Assembly: GCA_016793445.1 (NCBI GenBank)
Contig: JAEUME010000002.1
Span: forward strand, 498,501 to 562,500
Source: Hyphomicrobium sp.
Lineage (GTDB): Bacteria > Pseudomonadota > Alphaproteobacteria > Rhizobiales > Hyphomicrobiaceae
Direction: 5' to 3'
DNA: 64,000 bases
The stretch's first letter is position 1. The number at the start of each line of letters is the position of its first letter. Below the pieces are notes generated by a model. The model saw only the letters and a program-made list of their open reading frames with translations, did no database searches and had not been told where the DNA came from. This document shows, piece by piece, positions 9,424-18,707 of this stretch. The position numbers were made by a program, and so were the translations under genes.

Positions 9424-10527
9424 TCAGGCTGCGGCGGCGCGCGCCGTCGCATCGATGTGAGCGGCGAGCTTGGCATCGATGCCGAGTGCGCCGGCAAGCT
9501 TCGCCAGGAAGATCTTTTCCTGCGGCGAGTCGGGCTCGATTGCGATGCGGGCGGCCGTATAGACTTGAATGGCTTCCTCAGGCGAACCGACGCCGCCAGC
9601 GATGTCATTGATGCTCGCTGGGCTGTTGAAGGCGTCCGCCAGGAACTGCTCAGCCTCCGCGTCGAGCCCGGCCTGCTTGAGGCTGCCGAGGATCTTCTCT
9701 TGTTCGGCGGTATCGACACGGCCATCAGCGGCCGCCGCTGCGATCATCGTTTGGATATAAAGCATGGCCGCGTCGTTGGTGACGGCGCCGGGCTCAAATC
9801 CGGATCCCCTGGGCGCAGCCTCTGGCGCTGTGGCGCCCGTAATCAGCGGCCGGCCGGCCTGATAGTTCTGGAAGGCCTTGTAGGCAAGACCGCCGATAAG
9901 AGCGAGCGCACCAAGGCGCGCCGCGCTGCCCGCCATTGAACGCCCAGTCCGAGTGCCGAGGACGAGACCACCCAGGCCGCCCATGGCGGTGCCAGCCGCC
10001 ATCGGGTTATCGCGGATGATCTGCTGAAGCTTGGCGAGCACGTCTGCAGGCGCCTGCCCGGTCGCCTTCCCCAGGATCTCGCTCAACGCGTCGCTGGCGC
10101 CGGTCGCGTTGTCGATGCGGCCTGCACCCTCTTTCACGCCCTGGGTCGCCTGCGACAGGACCTGACCCAGCACGTCCATGACGCCACCGCCTCCGCCGCC
10201 CTTCACGGAGCCACCCGCCTGACCGATCTGCTCCTTGAGCTGGCCGAGAATGTCGCCAAGTCCGCCGCCGCCGCCGCTCTGCTGCGAAGTGCCTTGGCCC
10301 GCACCGGGTTGCGCGCCGGGCTGCAATGAACGTTGAAGCTGGTCCAGAATATCCTTGAGGCCGCCGGTCTGCTGACCGCCTGCGCCAGCAGGCTGTCCGC
10401 CCCCACTGCCGCCTTGCAGAATCTGGCCGAGAATGTCGGCGAGGCCGCCGCCTGACGGCTGTTGGGCCGAACCTTGCGGAGCGGCGCCCCGCACGAGGCT
10501 CTCAAGGAGGGACTTGGCATCGAACAT
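9424..10527 (-). CDS. DUF533/TerB-like inner-membrane protein
   Basis: A 367-residue protein in three parts. The first about 150 residues are Gly/Gln-rich linkers holding repeats of the pattern G-L-x-D-I-L-x-Q. A glycine-rich hydrophobic helix follows (about 180-215, GGLGGLVLGTRTGRSM onward). The C-terminal half is a DUF533 domain (PF04391), a TerB-like all-helical fold with AAAADGRVDTAEQEKIL carrying acidic residues. The related E. coli protein YebE is an uncharacterised inner-membrane protein. The repeated amphipathic segments with flexible linkers are unusual. It converges on the ABC exporter operon. Confidence 0.85.
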   Translation of the reverse strand: MFDAKSLLESLVRGAAPQGSAQQPSGGGLADILGQILQGGSGGGQPAGAGGQQTGGLKDILDQLQRSLQPGAQPGAGQGTSQQSGGGGGLGDILGQLKEQIGQAGGSVKGGGGGGVMDVLGQVLSQATQGVKEGAGRIDNATGASDALSEILGKATGQAPADVLAKLQQIIRDNPMAAGTAMGGLGGLVLGTRTGRSMAGSAARLGALALIGGLAYKAFQNYQAGRPLITGATAPEAAPRGSGFEPGAVTNDAAMLYIQTMIAAAAADGRVDTAEQEKILGSLKQAGLDAEAEQFLADAFNSPASINDIAGGVGSPEEAIQVYTAARIAIEPDSPQEKIFLAKLAGALGIDAKLAAHIDATARAAAA

Positions 10528-10641
10528 GGCTTTATTCCTTGTAAGGGGGAGCGAGAAAACCGGACGTGCGCATATCCTGGTGCGCGCCGGTTAGATAGGT
10601 ACGCATGTGCGCATCCACAATCCAGAGGGCCGGCGATTATG

Positions 10642-13600
10642 TTATTCTGCCGCAAGCGGCCGTTCCCGCCGGGCGGAAAGCTGGCCGCGCGGCGGCGCGC
10701 TCGACGATGCGATCTTTGCGGCATGGGCAGCCGCCCGGTCCGCATCGTCTTCGGGATCATCGCGTGACCCGATGAACCGTCCGAATACCCACGACAGGAA
10801 GTGGCCAACGTCATCCATCACGGTAAAGAACGACGGCACGAACACCAGCGACAGCACCGTCGAGACGATCAGCCCGCCGATGACCGCGATCGCCATGGGG
10901 GAGCGAAACTCGCCGCCATCGCCAAGCGCGTAGGCGCTGGGCAGCATGCCCGCCACCATGGCGAGCGTCGTCATGACGATGGGACGCGCGCGTTTGCGGC
11001 CGGCATCGATGATGGCGTCGGTGCGGTTCATGCCCGCCGCCATGCGCTCCACGGCGAAGTCGACGAGCATGATGGCGTTCTTGGTCACGATGCCCACCAG
11101 CATGATGAGGCCAATGTAAACCGGCATGGTGACGGCATTGTTTGTTGCAAGCAAACCGATCACCACGCCGCCGAATGACAATGGCAGCGAGAGCAGAATG
11201 GTAATGGGCTGCGTCACGCTCGAGAACAGTAGGATCAGCACGCCAAAAACCAAGACAATGCCGGTGAGGATGGCTGTGATGAAGCCTTGTACGACCTCGC
11301 CCTGCATCTCGGCCTCGCCCACCGCCCTGAACGACACGGCTTTGGGCAGACCAATTTCGTTCACGGCCTTGAGGAATTCCGCTTCGCCTTGCGACAGCGC
11401 GACACCGGGCGCGAGGTCGGTGCCGATCTTTGCATTGCGCAAGCGGTCATAGCGCGAGATCAAACTGGGGCCTTGGCCGAATTGCACGTCCGCCACCGCC
11501 GTCAAGGGAATCTGCTGGCCGGCATTGTTGGTGACGCGCAGCTCCTTCAAGCGCTGCATATTCTCGCGCGTGTCTTCCTTGAGCTGCACGCGGATCGGCA
11601 CCTGCCGGTCGCCGGCGTTGAACTTTGCAAGATTGAATTCCACATCGCCAATGGTCGCGACGCGCACCGTCTCGGAGATCTGATCTGTCGAAACGCCAAG
11701 CCGCGCTGCGGCATCCGACCGGGGCACGATGCGGATCTCCGGCCGCTCCAGTGCGGCTTCGGATGCCGGTCCGCGGAAGATGGGCATGGATCGTAATTTG
11801 GCTTCGACATCGTTCGCCGCCTTCCGAAGGGCGACGCCGTCGTTGGACACGAGATTATAGGCAAGCTGGCGCTCGTTTCGGCCATTGATGGCCCAGTTGC
11901 GCAGATCCGGAATGTCCTTCAGCCGCTCCATCACGACGCCCTCGACCTGCTTTTGCGATCGAGAGCGTTCGGACTTGGGGACCAGCCGCACGATAATGGC
12001 GGCGCGGCGGATATCGAGGTCGCCGGTCGGCGATGTGCCACCCAGTGCGTATACGGTGGCGATTTCGGGAACGTCTTTCAGCACCGTGTAAATCTTATCA
12101 GTTACGATAGTGGTGTCATTGAGCTTGGAGCCGGGCGGCAGCTCCGCCGAGATGACGATGCGCGATTCATCGCCATCTGGGATGAATCCGGAAGGCAGGA
12201 GATAGGTCGCATAAATCGATCCGACGAAAAGCCCCAGGCCCGCCAGCAGCGTCACGTAGCGCCAGCGCAAGGTTGTGGACAGAAAGCGCGTATAGGCCCG
12301 CATGATCAGGCCATCGGGTGTGTGCTTCTCCTTGACCGGCCGCATCAGGTAGGCGGCCATCATGGGTGTTATGAGGCGTGCAACCAGCAGCGATACGAGC
12401 ACGGCGGCCGCCACGGTCAGGCCGAACTGGCGGAAGTACTGTCCCGCAATGCCGCCCATGAACGACACCGGCGCGAAGATGGCGACGATGGTGAGTGAAA
12501 TGGCAATTACCGCAAGGCCGATCTCATCGGCGGCTTCAAGCGCGGCGCGGTAGGGCGATTTGCCCATATTCTGGTGCCGCACGATATTTTCGATCTCGAC
12601 GATCGCGTCGTCGACAAGGATGCCGGTGACAAGCGTAATGGCGAGCAGGCTCACGAGGTTCAGAGAAAATCCGAACAGGCTCATGAACCAGAAGGCGGGT
12701 ATTGCTGACAGCGGCAGTGCGATAGCCGCGATCAAGGTTGCGCGCAGATTGCGCAGGAACAGAAGAACGACGATGACGGCCAGGATGGAACCTTCGATCA
12801 GCGTTTCCATCGCCGCCTCATAGTTGCCCTGCGTGTAGGCAACCGCGTCGTCGATTTTGGTCAATTTTATTTCGGGATAGTCCGCGTGCAGCTTGGCAAG
12901 TTCCCGCTCGACATTGTCACGCACCGTCATTTCGCTGGCGCCCTTGGCGCGGAAAATCGCGAACGCCACGATGGGCTGGGCGTTGAGACGCCCGAACGAG
13001 CGCTGCTCGCTGGCGCCGTCATAGACGCGGCCGAGATCGGACAGCCGCACCTGGCGGCCGTTGGCCAGATTGATCTTGGTATCGGCCAGCTCTTCGACGG
13101 TGCGTGCGCCCGCAAGAACGCGGATCGCCTGCTCCTGATCGCCGACTTCCCCCCGGCCGGACCCCAGGTCGGTATTCGTGGCGCGAACCTGACGGTTCAC
13201 TTCGGCGGCCGTGACGCCAAAGGCGAGGAGCCGGTTCGGGTCGAGTTCGACGCGGATTTCGCGCTTTACGCCGCCGTAGCGTTCAACCTTGCCGACGCCC
13301 TTCAAGCCCATGAGACGGCGCTTGACCACGTCGTCAACGTGCCACGACAATTGCTCCAGCGTCATGCCCGGGCTCGAGGCGGCGAACGACAGGATCGACT
13401 GGCCTTCCACGTCGATGCGCGACACGATGGGTTCATCCACCGTGCGCGGCAGGTTGGCGCGGATCTTATCGATGGCGTCCTTCACGTCGACGACGGCACG
13501 GTCGGTATTGACGTCGAGATGGAACTCGATCGCCGTGACCGAGGAGCCATCGGTCACAGTCGAGATGATGTGCTTGACGCCGGTGACGTTGGCGACCGCG

Positions 13601-13812
13601 TCCTCCACCTCGCGCGTCACCTGCGTTTCAAGCTCCGCGGGCGTCGCGCCGCCCTGCGTAACCGAAACGGAGACGACAGGAACGTCGATATTGGGGAACT
13701 TCGTGACCGGCAGGGTCATGAAGCTCATCAAGCCGAGCAGACACAGCACCACGAACAGCAAAATCGGTGGCACCGGATTGCGTATCGCCCAGGCTGAGAA
13801 GTTGATGCGCAT
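10642..13812 (-). CDS. RND multidrug efflux pump, inner-membrane permease (HAE1/AcrB type)
   Basis: A 1056-residue proton-driven exporter with the family's twelve transmembrane helices and two periplasmic loops. Helix 1 starts near residue 14. Helix 4 carries LVTGILVDDAIVEIENI, with the paired aspartates of the proton relay. The second half repeats the layout (VGIVTKNAIMLVDFA). The ATG at 13812 overlaps the adaptor stop (TGATG); a GTG one codon upstream is an alternative. It is the last gene of a TetR-adaptor-permease operon. The extended plus-strand frames are shadows. Confidence 0.93.
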   Translation of the reverse strand: MRINFSAWAIRNPVPPILLFVVLCLLGLMSFMTLPVTKFPNIDVPVVSVSVTQGGATPAELETQVTREVEDAVANVTGVKHIISTVTDGSSVTAIEFHLDVNTDRAVVDVKDAIDKIRANLPRTVDEPIVSRIDVEGQSILSFAASSPGMTLEQLSWHVDDVVKRRLMGLKGVGKVERYGGVKREIRVELDPNRLLAFGVTAAEVNRQVRATNTDLGSGRGEVGDQEQAIRVLAGARTVEELADTKINLANGRQVRLSDLGRVYDGASEQRSFGRLNAQPIVAFAIFRAKGASEMTVRDNVERELAKLHADYPEIKLTKIDDAVAYTQGNYEAAMETLIEGSILAVIVVLLFLRNLRATLIAAIALPLSAIPAFWFMSLFGFSLNLVSLLAITLVTGILVDDAIVEIENIVRHQNMGKSPYRAALEAADEIGLAVIAISLTIVAIFAPVSFMGGIAGQYFRQFGLTVAAAVLVSLLVARLITPMMAAYLMRPVKEKHTPDGLIMRAYTRFLSTTLRWRYVTLLAGLGLFVGSIYATYLLPSGFIPDGDESRIVISAELPPGSKLNDTTIVTDKIYTVLKDVPEIATVYALGGTSPTGDLDIRRAAIIVRLVPKSERSRSQKQVEGVVMERLKDIPDLRNWAINGRNERQLAYNLVSNDGVALRKAANDVEAKLRSMPIFRGPASEAALERPEIRIVPRSDAAARLGVSTDQISETVRVATIGDVEFNLAKFNAGDRQVPIRVQLKEDTRENMQRLKELRVTNNAGQQIPLTAVADVQFGQGPSLISRYDRLRNAKIGTDLAPGVALSQGEAEFLKAVNEIGLPKAVSFRAVGEAEMQGEVVQGFITAILTGIVLVFGVLILLFSSVTQPITILLSLPLSFGGVVIGLLATNNAVTMPVYIGLIMLVGIVTKNAIMLVDFAVERMAAGMNRTDAIIDAGRKRARPIVMTTLAMVAGMLPSAYALGDGGEFRSPMAIAVIGGLIVSTVLSLVFVPSFFTVMDDVGHFLSWVFGRFIGSRDDPEDDADRAAAHAAKIASSSAPPRGQLSARRERPLAAE

Positions 13813-15044
13813 CACTTCACCTCGGCTGTCTTTTCGCTGGCGAACACCGGCTTGATTACGTCGCCCTCGCGCAAGAATGTGCCCGAACGTTCGACGATGA
13901 CGTCGCCTTGTGAAAGTCCGGACGTCACCTCGACGAGCCCATTGGCGACCAGTCCCGTCTTGATGTCGCGGCGCTCGATCTTGTCGTTCACGACGATCTG
14001 AACAAAAGGCCCGGCCGGGTCGAACATGACCGAGCCGGGAGCCACGGCGATGCCATTGCTGCGGCCGGTCTCAATGACGCCGCGTGCAAACGTGCCGATC
14101 CTGAGTTCCGGCTTCTTGCCCAGGAAGATCTTCACCCGCCCGAGGCGTGTCATCTTATCGATTTCAGGAGAGACGAGGCGCACAGTGCCCTCATAGTCAC
14201 CGACACCTGGAACGTTGATGCGGGCTTTTTGCCCCTCCTTCACCTTGACGAGGTCCATCTCGATCACTTCCGCATCCAGCTCGATCTCGCCGTTCTGGAT
14301 AATGCGGAACATGGGTTCGCCGGTAGCCAAAGCGATGGCGCCGATGTGGGTGTTGCGGCGGCTGACGATGCCATCCACGGGCGATGTCACTTGCGTGTTC
14401 GAGCGCTTCCATTCCAGTTCCCGGCGCTGCGCCTCGACCTCCAGCTTTTGCGCCTGGGCCGATTTCAACGCATCGCGCGCGGCGACCGCGAGCGCCTTGC
14501 TGGAGCGAGCGGCGCTTTCGCGCTGGTCGAACACCGACCCCGACAGATAGCCTGATTGTTTCAAGGGGACCGCACGGGCAAGCTGGGCTTGTGCTTCCTG
14601 GGCGCGGGCTTCGGCCTCGGTAATCTGGCTTTGGGCCCGCGCGATTGCGGCATCGGCGCCGGCGAGATTAGCGTCATTCTGGGCAAGCTGCGCATCGAGC
14701 TGGTCCGCCACGAGGCGGGCCAGAACCTGCCCCTTCTTCACCTCGCTGCCTGCGTCTGCGTAGAGGTCCACGACCCGGAAGCCTTCGATCTCCGGCGAAA
14801 TCAGGGTTTCTTCGCGTGGTATGAGAGAGCCGGAGACCATGACGGTCTCGACGAAATCGGCATTCGCCACCCGCACGACAGAAATGGCGGGCACGTAAGC
14901 GGGCGTCTTCGCGCTATCTACGGGTTCAGCCTTGTGCTCGAATTTAGCGAGCAGCGTGTCTTTGTGTCCGCGCCAGTAGACATAACCCCCGCCCGCGGCG
15001 GCGGCCGCCGCCAGGACGGCAAGGAAGAGACGCGACCATCTCAT
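13812..15044 (-). CDS. RND efflux periplasmic adaptor (MexE/AcrA type)
   Basis: A 410-residue membrane-fusion protein with an N-terminal anchor helix (about residues 6-23). The lipoyl halves are at about 75-108 and 205-240 (TSPVDGIVSRRNTHIGAI), a coiled-coil hairpin rich in Ala, Gln and Glu lies between, and beta-barrel domains follow. It links the RND permease to an outer-membrane channel not present here. Its start overlaps the TetR stop by four bases and its stop overlaps the permease start, so the three genes are one coupled unit. Confidence 0.92.
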   Translation of the reverse strand: MRWSRLFLAVLAAAAAAGGGYVYWRGHKDTLLAKFEHKAEPVDSAKTPAYVPAISVVRVANADFVETVMVSGSLIPREETLISPEIEGFRVVDLYADAGSEVKKGQVLARLVADQLDAQLAQNDANLAGADAAIARAQSQITEAEARAQEAQAQLARAVPLKQSGYLSGSVFDQRESAARSSKALAVAARDALKSAQAQKLEVEAQRRELEWKRSNTQVTSPVDGIVSRRNTHIGAIALATGEPMFRIIQNGEIELDAEVIEMDLVKVKEGQKARINVPGVGDYEGTVRLVSPEIDKMTRLGRVKIFLGKKPELRIGTFARGVIETGRSNGIAVAPGSVMFDPAGPFVQIVVNDKIERRDIKTGLVANGLVEVTSGLSQGDVIVERSGTFLREGDVIKPVFASEKTAEVK

Positions 15045-15670
15045 GAGTGTGTCTCCTCAAGCGTACCGCCTTCAGATTCAACGGGTCTGACCAGCGTCCC
15101 GATCATTGACGTGAGAACTGGCAGAACTTCGCGGACGTCGTAATCAGGCATCACGGCCCGGCGCCAGAAAAGGCCATCGCCGATGACCACAAACACCTTG
15201 GTCAGCATCTCGATGTCCAACGTGGGATTGATGCGGCCTTCATCCTTGAGACGCTGGAACATGGCCTTGAAGGCCTCGGCACAGAATCTGTCGGCCCCCA
15301 GAAAAATGTCGGCAACGCGCGCATTGCGCGTTGATTCAAGACCCATCTCCACCACGACGCGCTGCTTGGAGGCTGGATCGTCGACGAAATAGGATTCGCC
15401 AATGGCATTAAGAGCCGCGAGGAAATCGGGAGCCTGGCAGAGTCCATCCAGACGCTCTGTCAGTTCCGCACGGTCACGCTCGCACAAGCCAGCGATCAGC
15501 GCTTCCTTGCTGTCGAAGTAGACATACAACGCGCCCGGCGAAACAAGAGCTTCCTTGCAGATATCCTGCATCGAGGTGGCGTGGAAACCGCGCCGTGCAA
15601 AGCAGCGCTGTGCGGCATCTAGAATGTTCTGGCGCCGCGCATGCTCTGTCTCGGGCTTCAGCTTAGGCAT
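15041..15670 (-). CDS. TetR/AcrR-family repressor of the adjacent RND pump
   Basis: A 209-residue regulator. Residues about 12-58 form the TetR DNA-binding domain (ILDAAQRCFARRGFHATSM, then GALYVYFDSKEALI). The remainder is the helical ligand-binding domain. It is the first gene of the operon and overlaps the adaptor gene (ATGA), so it should repress its own synthesis together with the pump. Two similar 14-base imperfect palindromes lie upstream as likely operators. The inducer is unknown. Confidence 0.92.
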   Translation of the reverse strand: MPKLKPETEHARRQNILDAAQRCFARRGFHATSMQDICKEALVSPGALYVYFDSKEALIAGLCERDRAELTERLDGLCQAPDFLAALNAIGESYFVDDPASKQRVVVEMGLESTRNARVADIFLGADRFCAEAFKAMFQRLKDEGRINPTLDIEMLTKVFVVIGDGLFWRRAVMPDYDVREVLPVLTSMIGTLVRPVESEGGTLEETHS

Positions 15671-15808
15671 CGGCTGCCTGTCTCCCTTTCGTGCCTTTAT
15701 TCATCAGATGCTCGGTGGAGGCTATTGGCAGTCCTCGCGCCTTCGCGCGGTGCCCCACACGACAGCACCGCGTTCTGCGAGATCGCGTTAGCCTCTGCCG
15801 TCGCATAA

Positions 15809-15822
15809 AACGAACGCTCGCT
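15809..15822. promoter_or_regulatory. Probable TetR operator, copy 1
   Basis: AACGAACGCTCGCT is an imperfect palindrome (10 of 14 positions match its own complement). It shares the GAACG core of many TetR/AcrR operators. It lies about 140 bases before the TetR gene start, in the 390-base gene-free stretch 15671-16060. Confidence 0.45.
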
Positions 15823-15869
15823 TTTTTTGCTGGTTCCGTTTGGATCAGAAAAGTGGCGAAGTCAAGAAG

Positions 15870-15883
15870 AATGATCGTTCGTT
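15870..15883. promoter_or_regulatory. Probable TetR operator, copy 2
   Basis: AATGATCGTTCGTT is the same kind of site in the opposite orientation (complement AACGAACGATCATT; 10 of 14 symmetric). Its centre is 61 bases from copy 1, about six helical turns, which would suit paired binding. No other hairpin or gene was seen in this stretch. Confidence 0.45.
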
Positions 15884-16060
15884 TTGTGCGTTCATCCGCA
15901 CCATTGGGGAAAACGGGGAGGGGGATGCCTGGATTCTGGAGTGTTCTGCGGAAAAGCGTGGACCGCTTTTTCGATAAAAAATAACGAAAAAACAAAGATA
16001 TGGAGCCGATCCGGAACGCAACGGCCAGCCGCCCTCGCGCAGGTTTTTTTGCGGCAGCGA

Positions 16061-17089
16061 TCAGCCGCCTGTCACACTCATATGCCGCGCAACGGCGGGT
16101 TTGCTCGTCGCGCGGTCGATGACGAAGTCGTGGCCTTTGGGTTTACGTGCGATGGCTGCACGGATGGCCTCGTTCAGCGCTGCGTCATCGCTGGAGGCGC
16201 GTAGCGGCGCGCGAAGATCAGCGGCATCGTCCTGGCCAAGACACATATAGAGCGTGCCTGTGCAGGTGAGGCGCACGCGGTTGCAGCTTTCGCAGAAGTT
16301 GTGCGTCATCGGCGTGATGAAGCCGAGCCGTCCGCCCGTCTCTTTCACCTTGACGTAGCGCGCTGGCCCGCCTGTGCGGTAGGGAATGTCCTCTAGCGTG
16401 AAGCGGTCCAAAAGCCGCGCGCGCACGACCGAAAGCGGAAGATACTGGTCAGTTCGATCGCCTTCGATATCGCCGAGCGGCATGGTCTCGATGAGTGTCA
16501 GGTCGGCGCCACGCCCGTGAGCAAAGCGGATCATGCCCTCGATCTCGTCCTCGTTGACCCCTTTAAGGGCCACGGCATTGATCTTGACGGCGAGACCCGC
16601 CTTCTGTGCGGCATCGAGCCCCTCGAGCACGACGCCAAGGTCGCCCCACCGGGTAATCGCGCGGAATTTCACCGGATCAAGCGTATCGATCGAGATGTTG
16701 ACGCGCTTCACGCCCGCGGCCCTGAGGTCGGCCGCGTATCTGGCAAGCTGGCTGCCGTTGGTAGTCAGCGTCAGATCGCTGAGTGCACCCGACTCCAGAT
16801 GACGGCCAAGTGTCTGGAAAAGCCACATGATATTCTTGCGCACCAGCGGCTCGCCGCCCGTGATGCGCAGCTTGCGCACGCCCTGATGCACGAAGGCTGT
16901 GCACAGCCGGGCGAGTTCCTCAAGCGTAAGCAGATCCTTCTTGGGCAGAAAGGTCATGTGCTCGGACATGCAGTAGACGCAGCGGAAGTCGCAGCGGTCC
17001 GTCACCGAAACCCGCAGGTATTCGATGCCGCGGCCGAACGGGTCGACCAGGGGACGAATACTGTCTGTCGTTGCGCTTGCGCCGGTCAT
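16061..17089 (-). CDS. moaA: GTP 3',8-cyclase MoaA
   Basis: This radical-SAM enzyme carries out the first step of molybdenum cofactor synthesis, rearranging GTP to 3',8-cyclo-GTP. The N-terminal cluster motif is CDFRCVYC (C-x3-C-x2-C). The GGEP motif lies in [12 protein letters not shown]. The second cluster is in [13 protein letters not shown] (C-x2-C-x13-C), and the C-terminus ends in the conserved MSVTGG. The ATG at 17089 gives 342 residues and has AGAGAG before it; a GTG at 17167 would add 26 residues without a good ribosome site. It follows mobA and mobB on the same strand. Confidence 0.95.
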   Translation of the reverse strand: MTGASATTDSIRPLVDPFGRGIEYLRVSVTDRCDFRCVYCMSEHMTFLPKKDLLTLEELARLCTAFVHQGVRKLRITGGEPLVRKNIMWLFQTLGRHLESGALSDLTLTTNGSQLARYAADLRAAGVKRVNISIDTLDPVKFRAITRWGDLGVVLEGLDAAQKAGLAVKINAVALKGVNEDEIEGMIRFAHGRGADLTLIETMPLGDIEGDRTDQYLPLSVVRARLLDRFTLEDIPYRTGGPARYVKVKETGGRLGFITPMTHNFCESCNRVRLTCTGTLYMCLGQDDAADLRAPLRASSDDAALNEAIRAAIARKPKGHDFVIDRATSKPAVARHMSVTGG

Positions 17090-17281
17090 CGGTTCTCTCT
17101 GCGGCTCGGCGAATAGACCTAATATCGAACCCTGGGGAGCATCGCGCAACCCCTGGGCGCTGGTCACGGCGGTGATTGTCCAGGCACCGTAAATCGTGGT
17201 TCAAGTCAACCGGCGGCTGTCATCCGGGCAAGTTCGCCGCATGGGTCCTGCTTGCCTGCCTTGCCAAGACGATAAAGATCG

Positions 17282-17830
17282 TCAGGCGCGTTGGCGCACC
17301 GCGTCGAATGGTCCGAGCGCGGCCTCGATCAATCCCGCGATCGCGGCCACGTCGTCAAGGCCAAGTACGGGCTTGCCGTGTCCGTCGAGGTCATGGTCGG
17401 CGGCAATGGCGATAACCAGCGGATCGCTCGCCGCCAACAGCCGCTCGCCCGCAACCGCTTGGCGGCGAACCTCGATTTTGGGAATGAGAGCGGATTTGTA
17501 GCCTTCCACGAAAATGATGTCGGCAGGTTTCAACCGGCCAGCGATGTCCTCCAGCGATGGTTCGCCGCGCGTTTCGATTTCTTCGATCACTGCAACCCGC
17601 GAGCCCGAGACGATGGCCGTTTCACTGGCGCCTGCGCGGCGGTGGCGGGCCGTGTCGCTGTCGGGCTTGTCGATGTCGAACTTGTGATGCGTGTGCTTGA
17701 TCGTCGCCACGCGCAGGCCTTTGCCCGCGAAATGCGCAACGAGTTTCTCGATCAGCGTCGTCTTGCCGGAGTTTGACCAGCCGGCGATGCCGACGATGGG
17801 CGTTGCGACGTTGGCGGCGCGGTCAGCCAT
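17282..17830 (-). CDS. mobB: Molybdopterin-guanine dinucleotide biosynthesis adaptor MobB
   Basis: A 182-residue P-loop GTPase-like protein. Walker A is GWSNSGKTT near residue 18; the family motif TIKHTHHKFDIDKPDSDT follows, and then RRAGA. It assists MobA in attaching GMP to molybdopterin. Its start overlaps the mobA stop by eight bases, and a 192-base gap separates it from moaA downstream. Confidence 0.92.
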   Translation of the reverse strand: MADRAANVATPIVGIAGWSNSGKTTLIEKLVAHFAGKGLRVATIKHTHHKFDIDKPDSDTARHRRAGASETAIVSGSRVAVIEEIETRGEPSLEDIAGRLKPADIIFVEGYKSALIPKIEVRRQAVAGERLLAASDPLVIAIAADHDLDGHGKPVLGLDDVAAIAGLIEAALGPFDAVRQRA

Positions 17831-18488
17831 TGGCTTGTTCCTTGGGTCGGAATGTTGAGGCGAGGAGTGCGTGCGCTTTGGCGAGGTCTTCGGGCGTGTT
17901 GGCGTTGAAAAACGGATCGATCGTCTGGCCTTCTATCGTGACAGGGGCGAAGGCAACCGCAACAGCATTGCTCTGGCGTGCGAATTTTTCCACGCTGCGC
18001 CGCCGTTCGGACAAGGCGCGCTCCAGGCTCTCGCGCAAGCTGAGTGGCCACAGGCCAATGACAGGATGGACGCGCCCGAGGCTGGCGGCAATGGCTGCGC
18101 CGGTGCCGGCTTCTGCCGCAAGGCGGGCCGCAAGATCGGCAGGCAGGAAAGGCGTGTCCGTGGAAACCGAGAGAATGGCGCTGACATCGGGGGCCGAGCG
18201 CTCAGCCCAAGCCATGGCGGCGAGCAGGCCCGCGAGAGGTCCCTGATCGGGTTCGCCCGCATCCTGCACCACCTCCAACCCGAAGTGCGCGAACCGCTCA
18301 GGATCGCCATTGGCATTGATGATGAGGCGGGGAACCTGGGGCGCCAGATGCGCGATGACGTGAGCGATCATGGGTTGTCCGGCGAGCGCGGCAAGACCTT
18401 TGTCACCGCCAGCGGGGTTGGCGGGAAACATGCGGCGTGCTCCGCCTCCGGCCAGGATCACGCCCGCGATCGATCGAACATCTGTCAT
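17823..18488 (-). CDS. mobA: Molybdenum cofactor guanylyltransferase MobA
   Basis: Transfers GMP from GTP to molybdopterin to give the MGD cofactor of DMSO-reductase-family enzymes. The nucleotide-binding signature ILAGGGARRMF lies near residue 10, followed by GDKGLAALAGQPMIAHV. The metal-binding region is SVSTDTPFLP (usually DxP). The 221-residue form starting at 18488 fits the family length; a longer in-frame start at 18581 would add a non-conserved leader. First gene of mobA-mobB-moaA. Confidence 0.93.
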   Translation of the reverse strand: MTDVRSIAGVILAGGGARRMFPANPAGGDKGLAALAGQPMIAHVIAHLAPQVPRLIINANGDPERFAHFGLEVVQDAGEPDQGPLAGLLAAMAWAERSAPDVSAILSVSTDTPFLPADLAARLAAEAGTGAAIAASLGRVHPVIGLWPLSLRESLERALSERRRSVEKFARQSNAVAVAFAPVTIEGQTIDPFFNANTPEDLAKAHALLASTFRPKEQANG

Positions 18489-18707
18489 GGCCTTGTTTCT
18501 AGCAAGCCGCCCTGTCGCGCCACAAGCGGCCACGCGAAACTTTGGTGCGCCAATCGAGGCGCCGCGACCATATCCAACCATATTGCTGACGTGCAGGCGC
18601 GTCAGCGCGGCTCTTGCGCGCCGCCGCCGTTGCGCTCATGTAAGCCCAAAAGAAGCGCTCAACGGCGCTGCTGAGGCGCGCCGATCAGGTCCCGGGAGAC
18701 GTTTAAG

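Noticed and set aside
15663..15995. 110-codon minus-strand frame upstream of the TetR gene
   Set aside because: It overlaps the TetR start and covers the operator region; basic product without motifs or a ribosome site.
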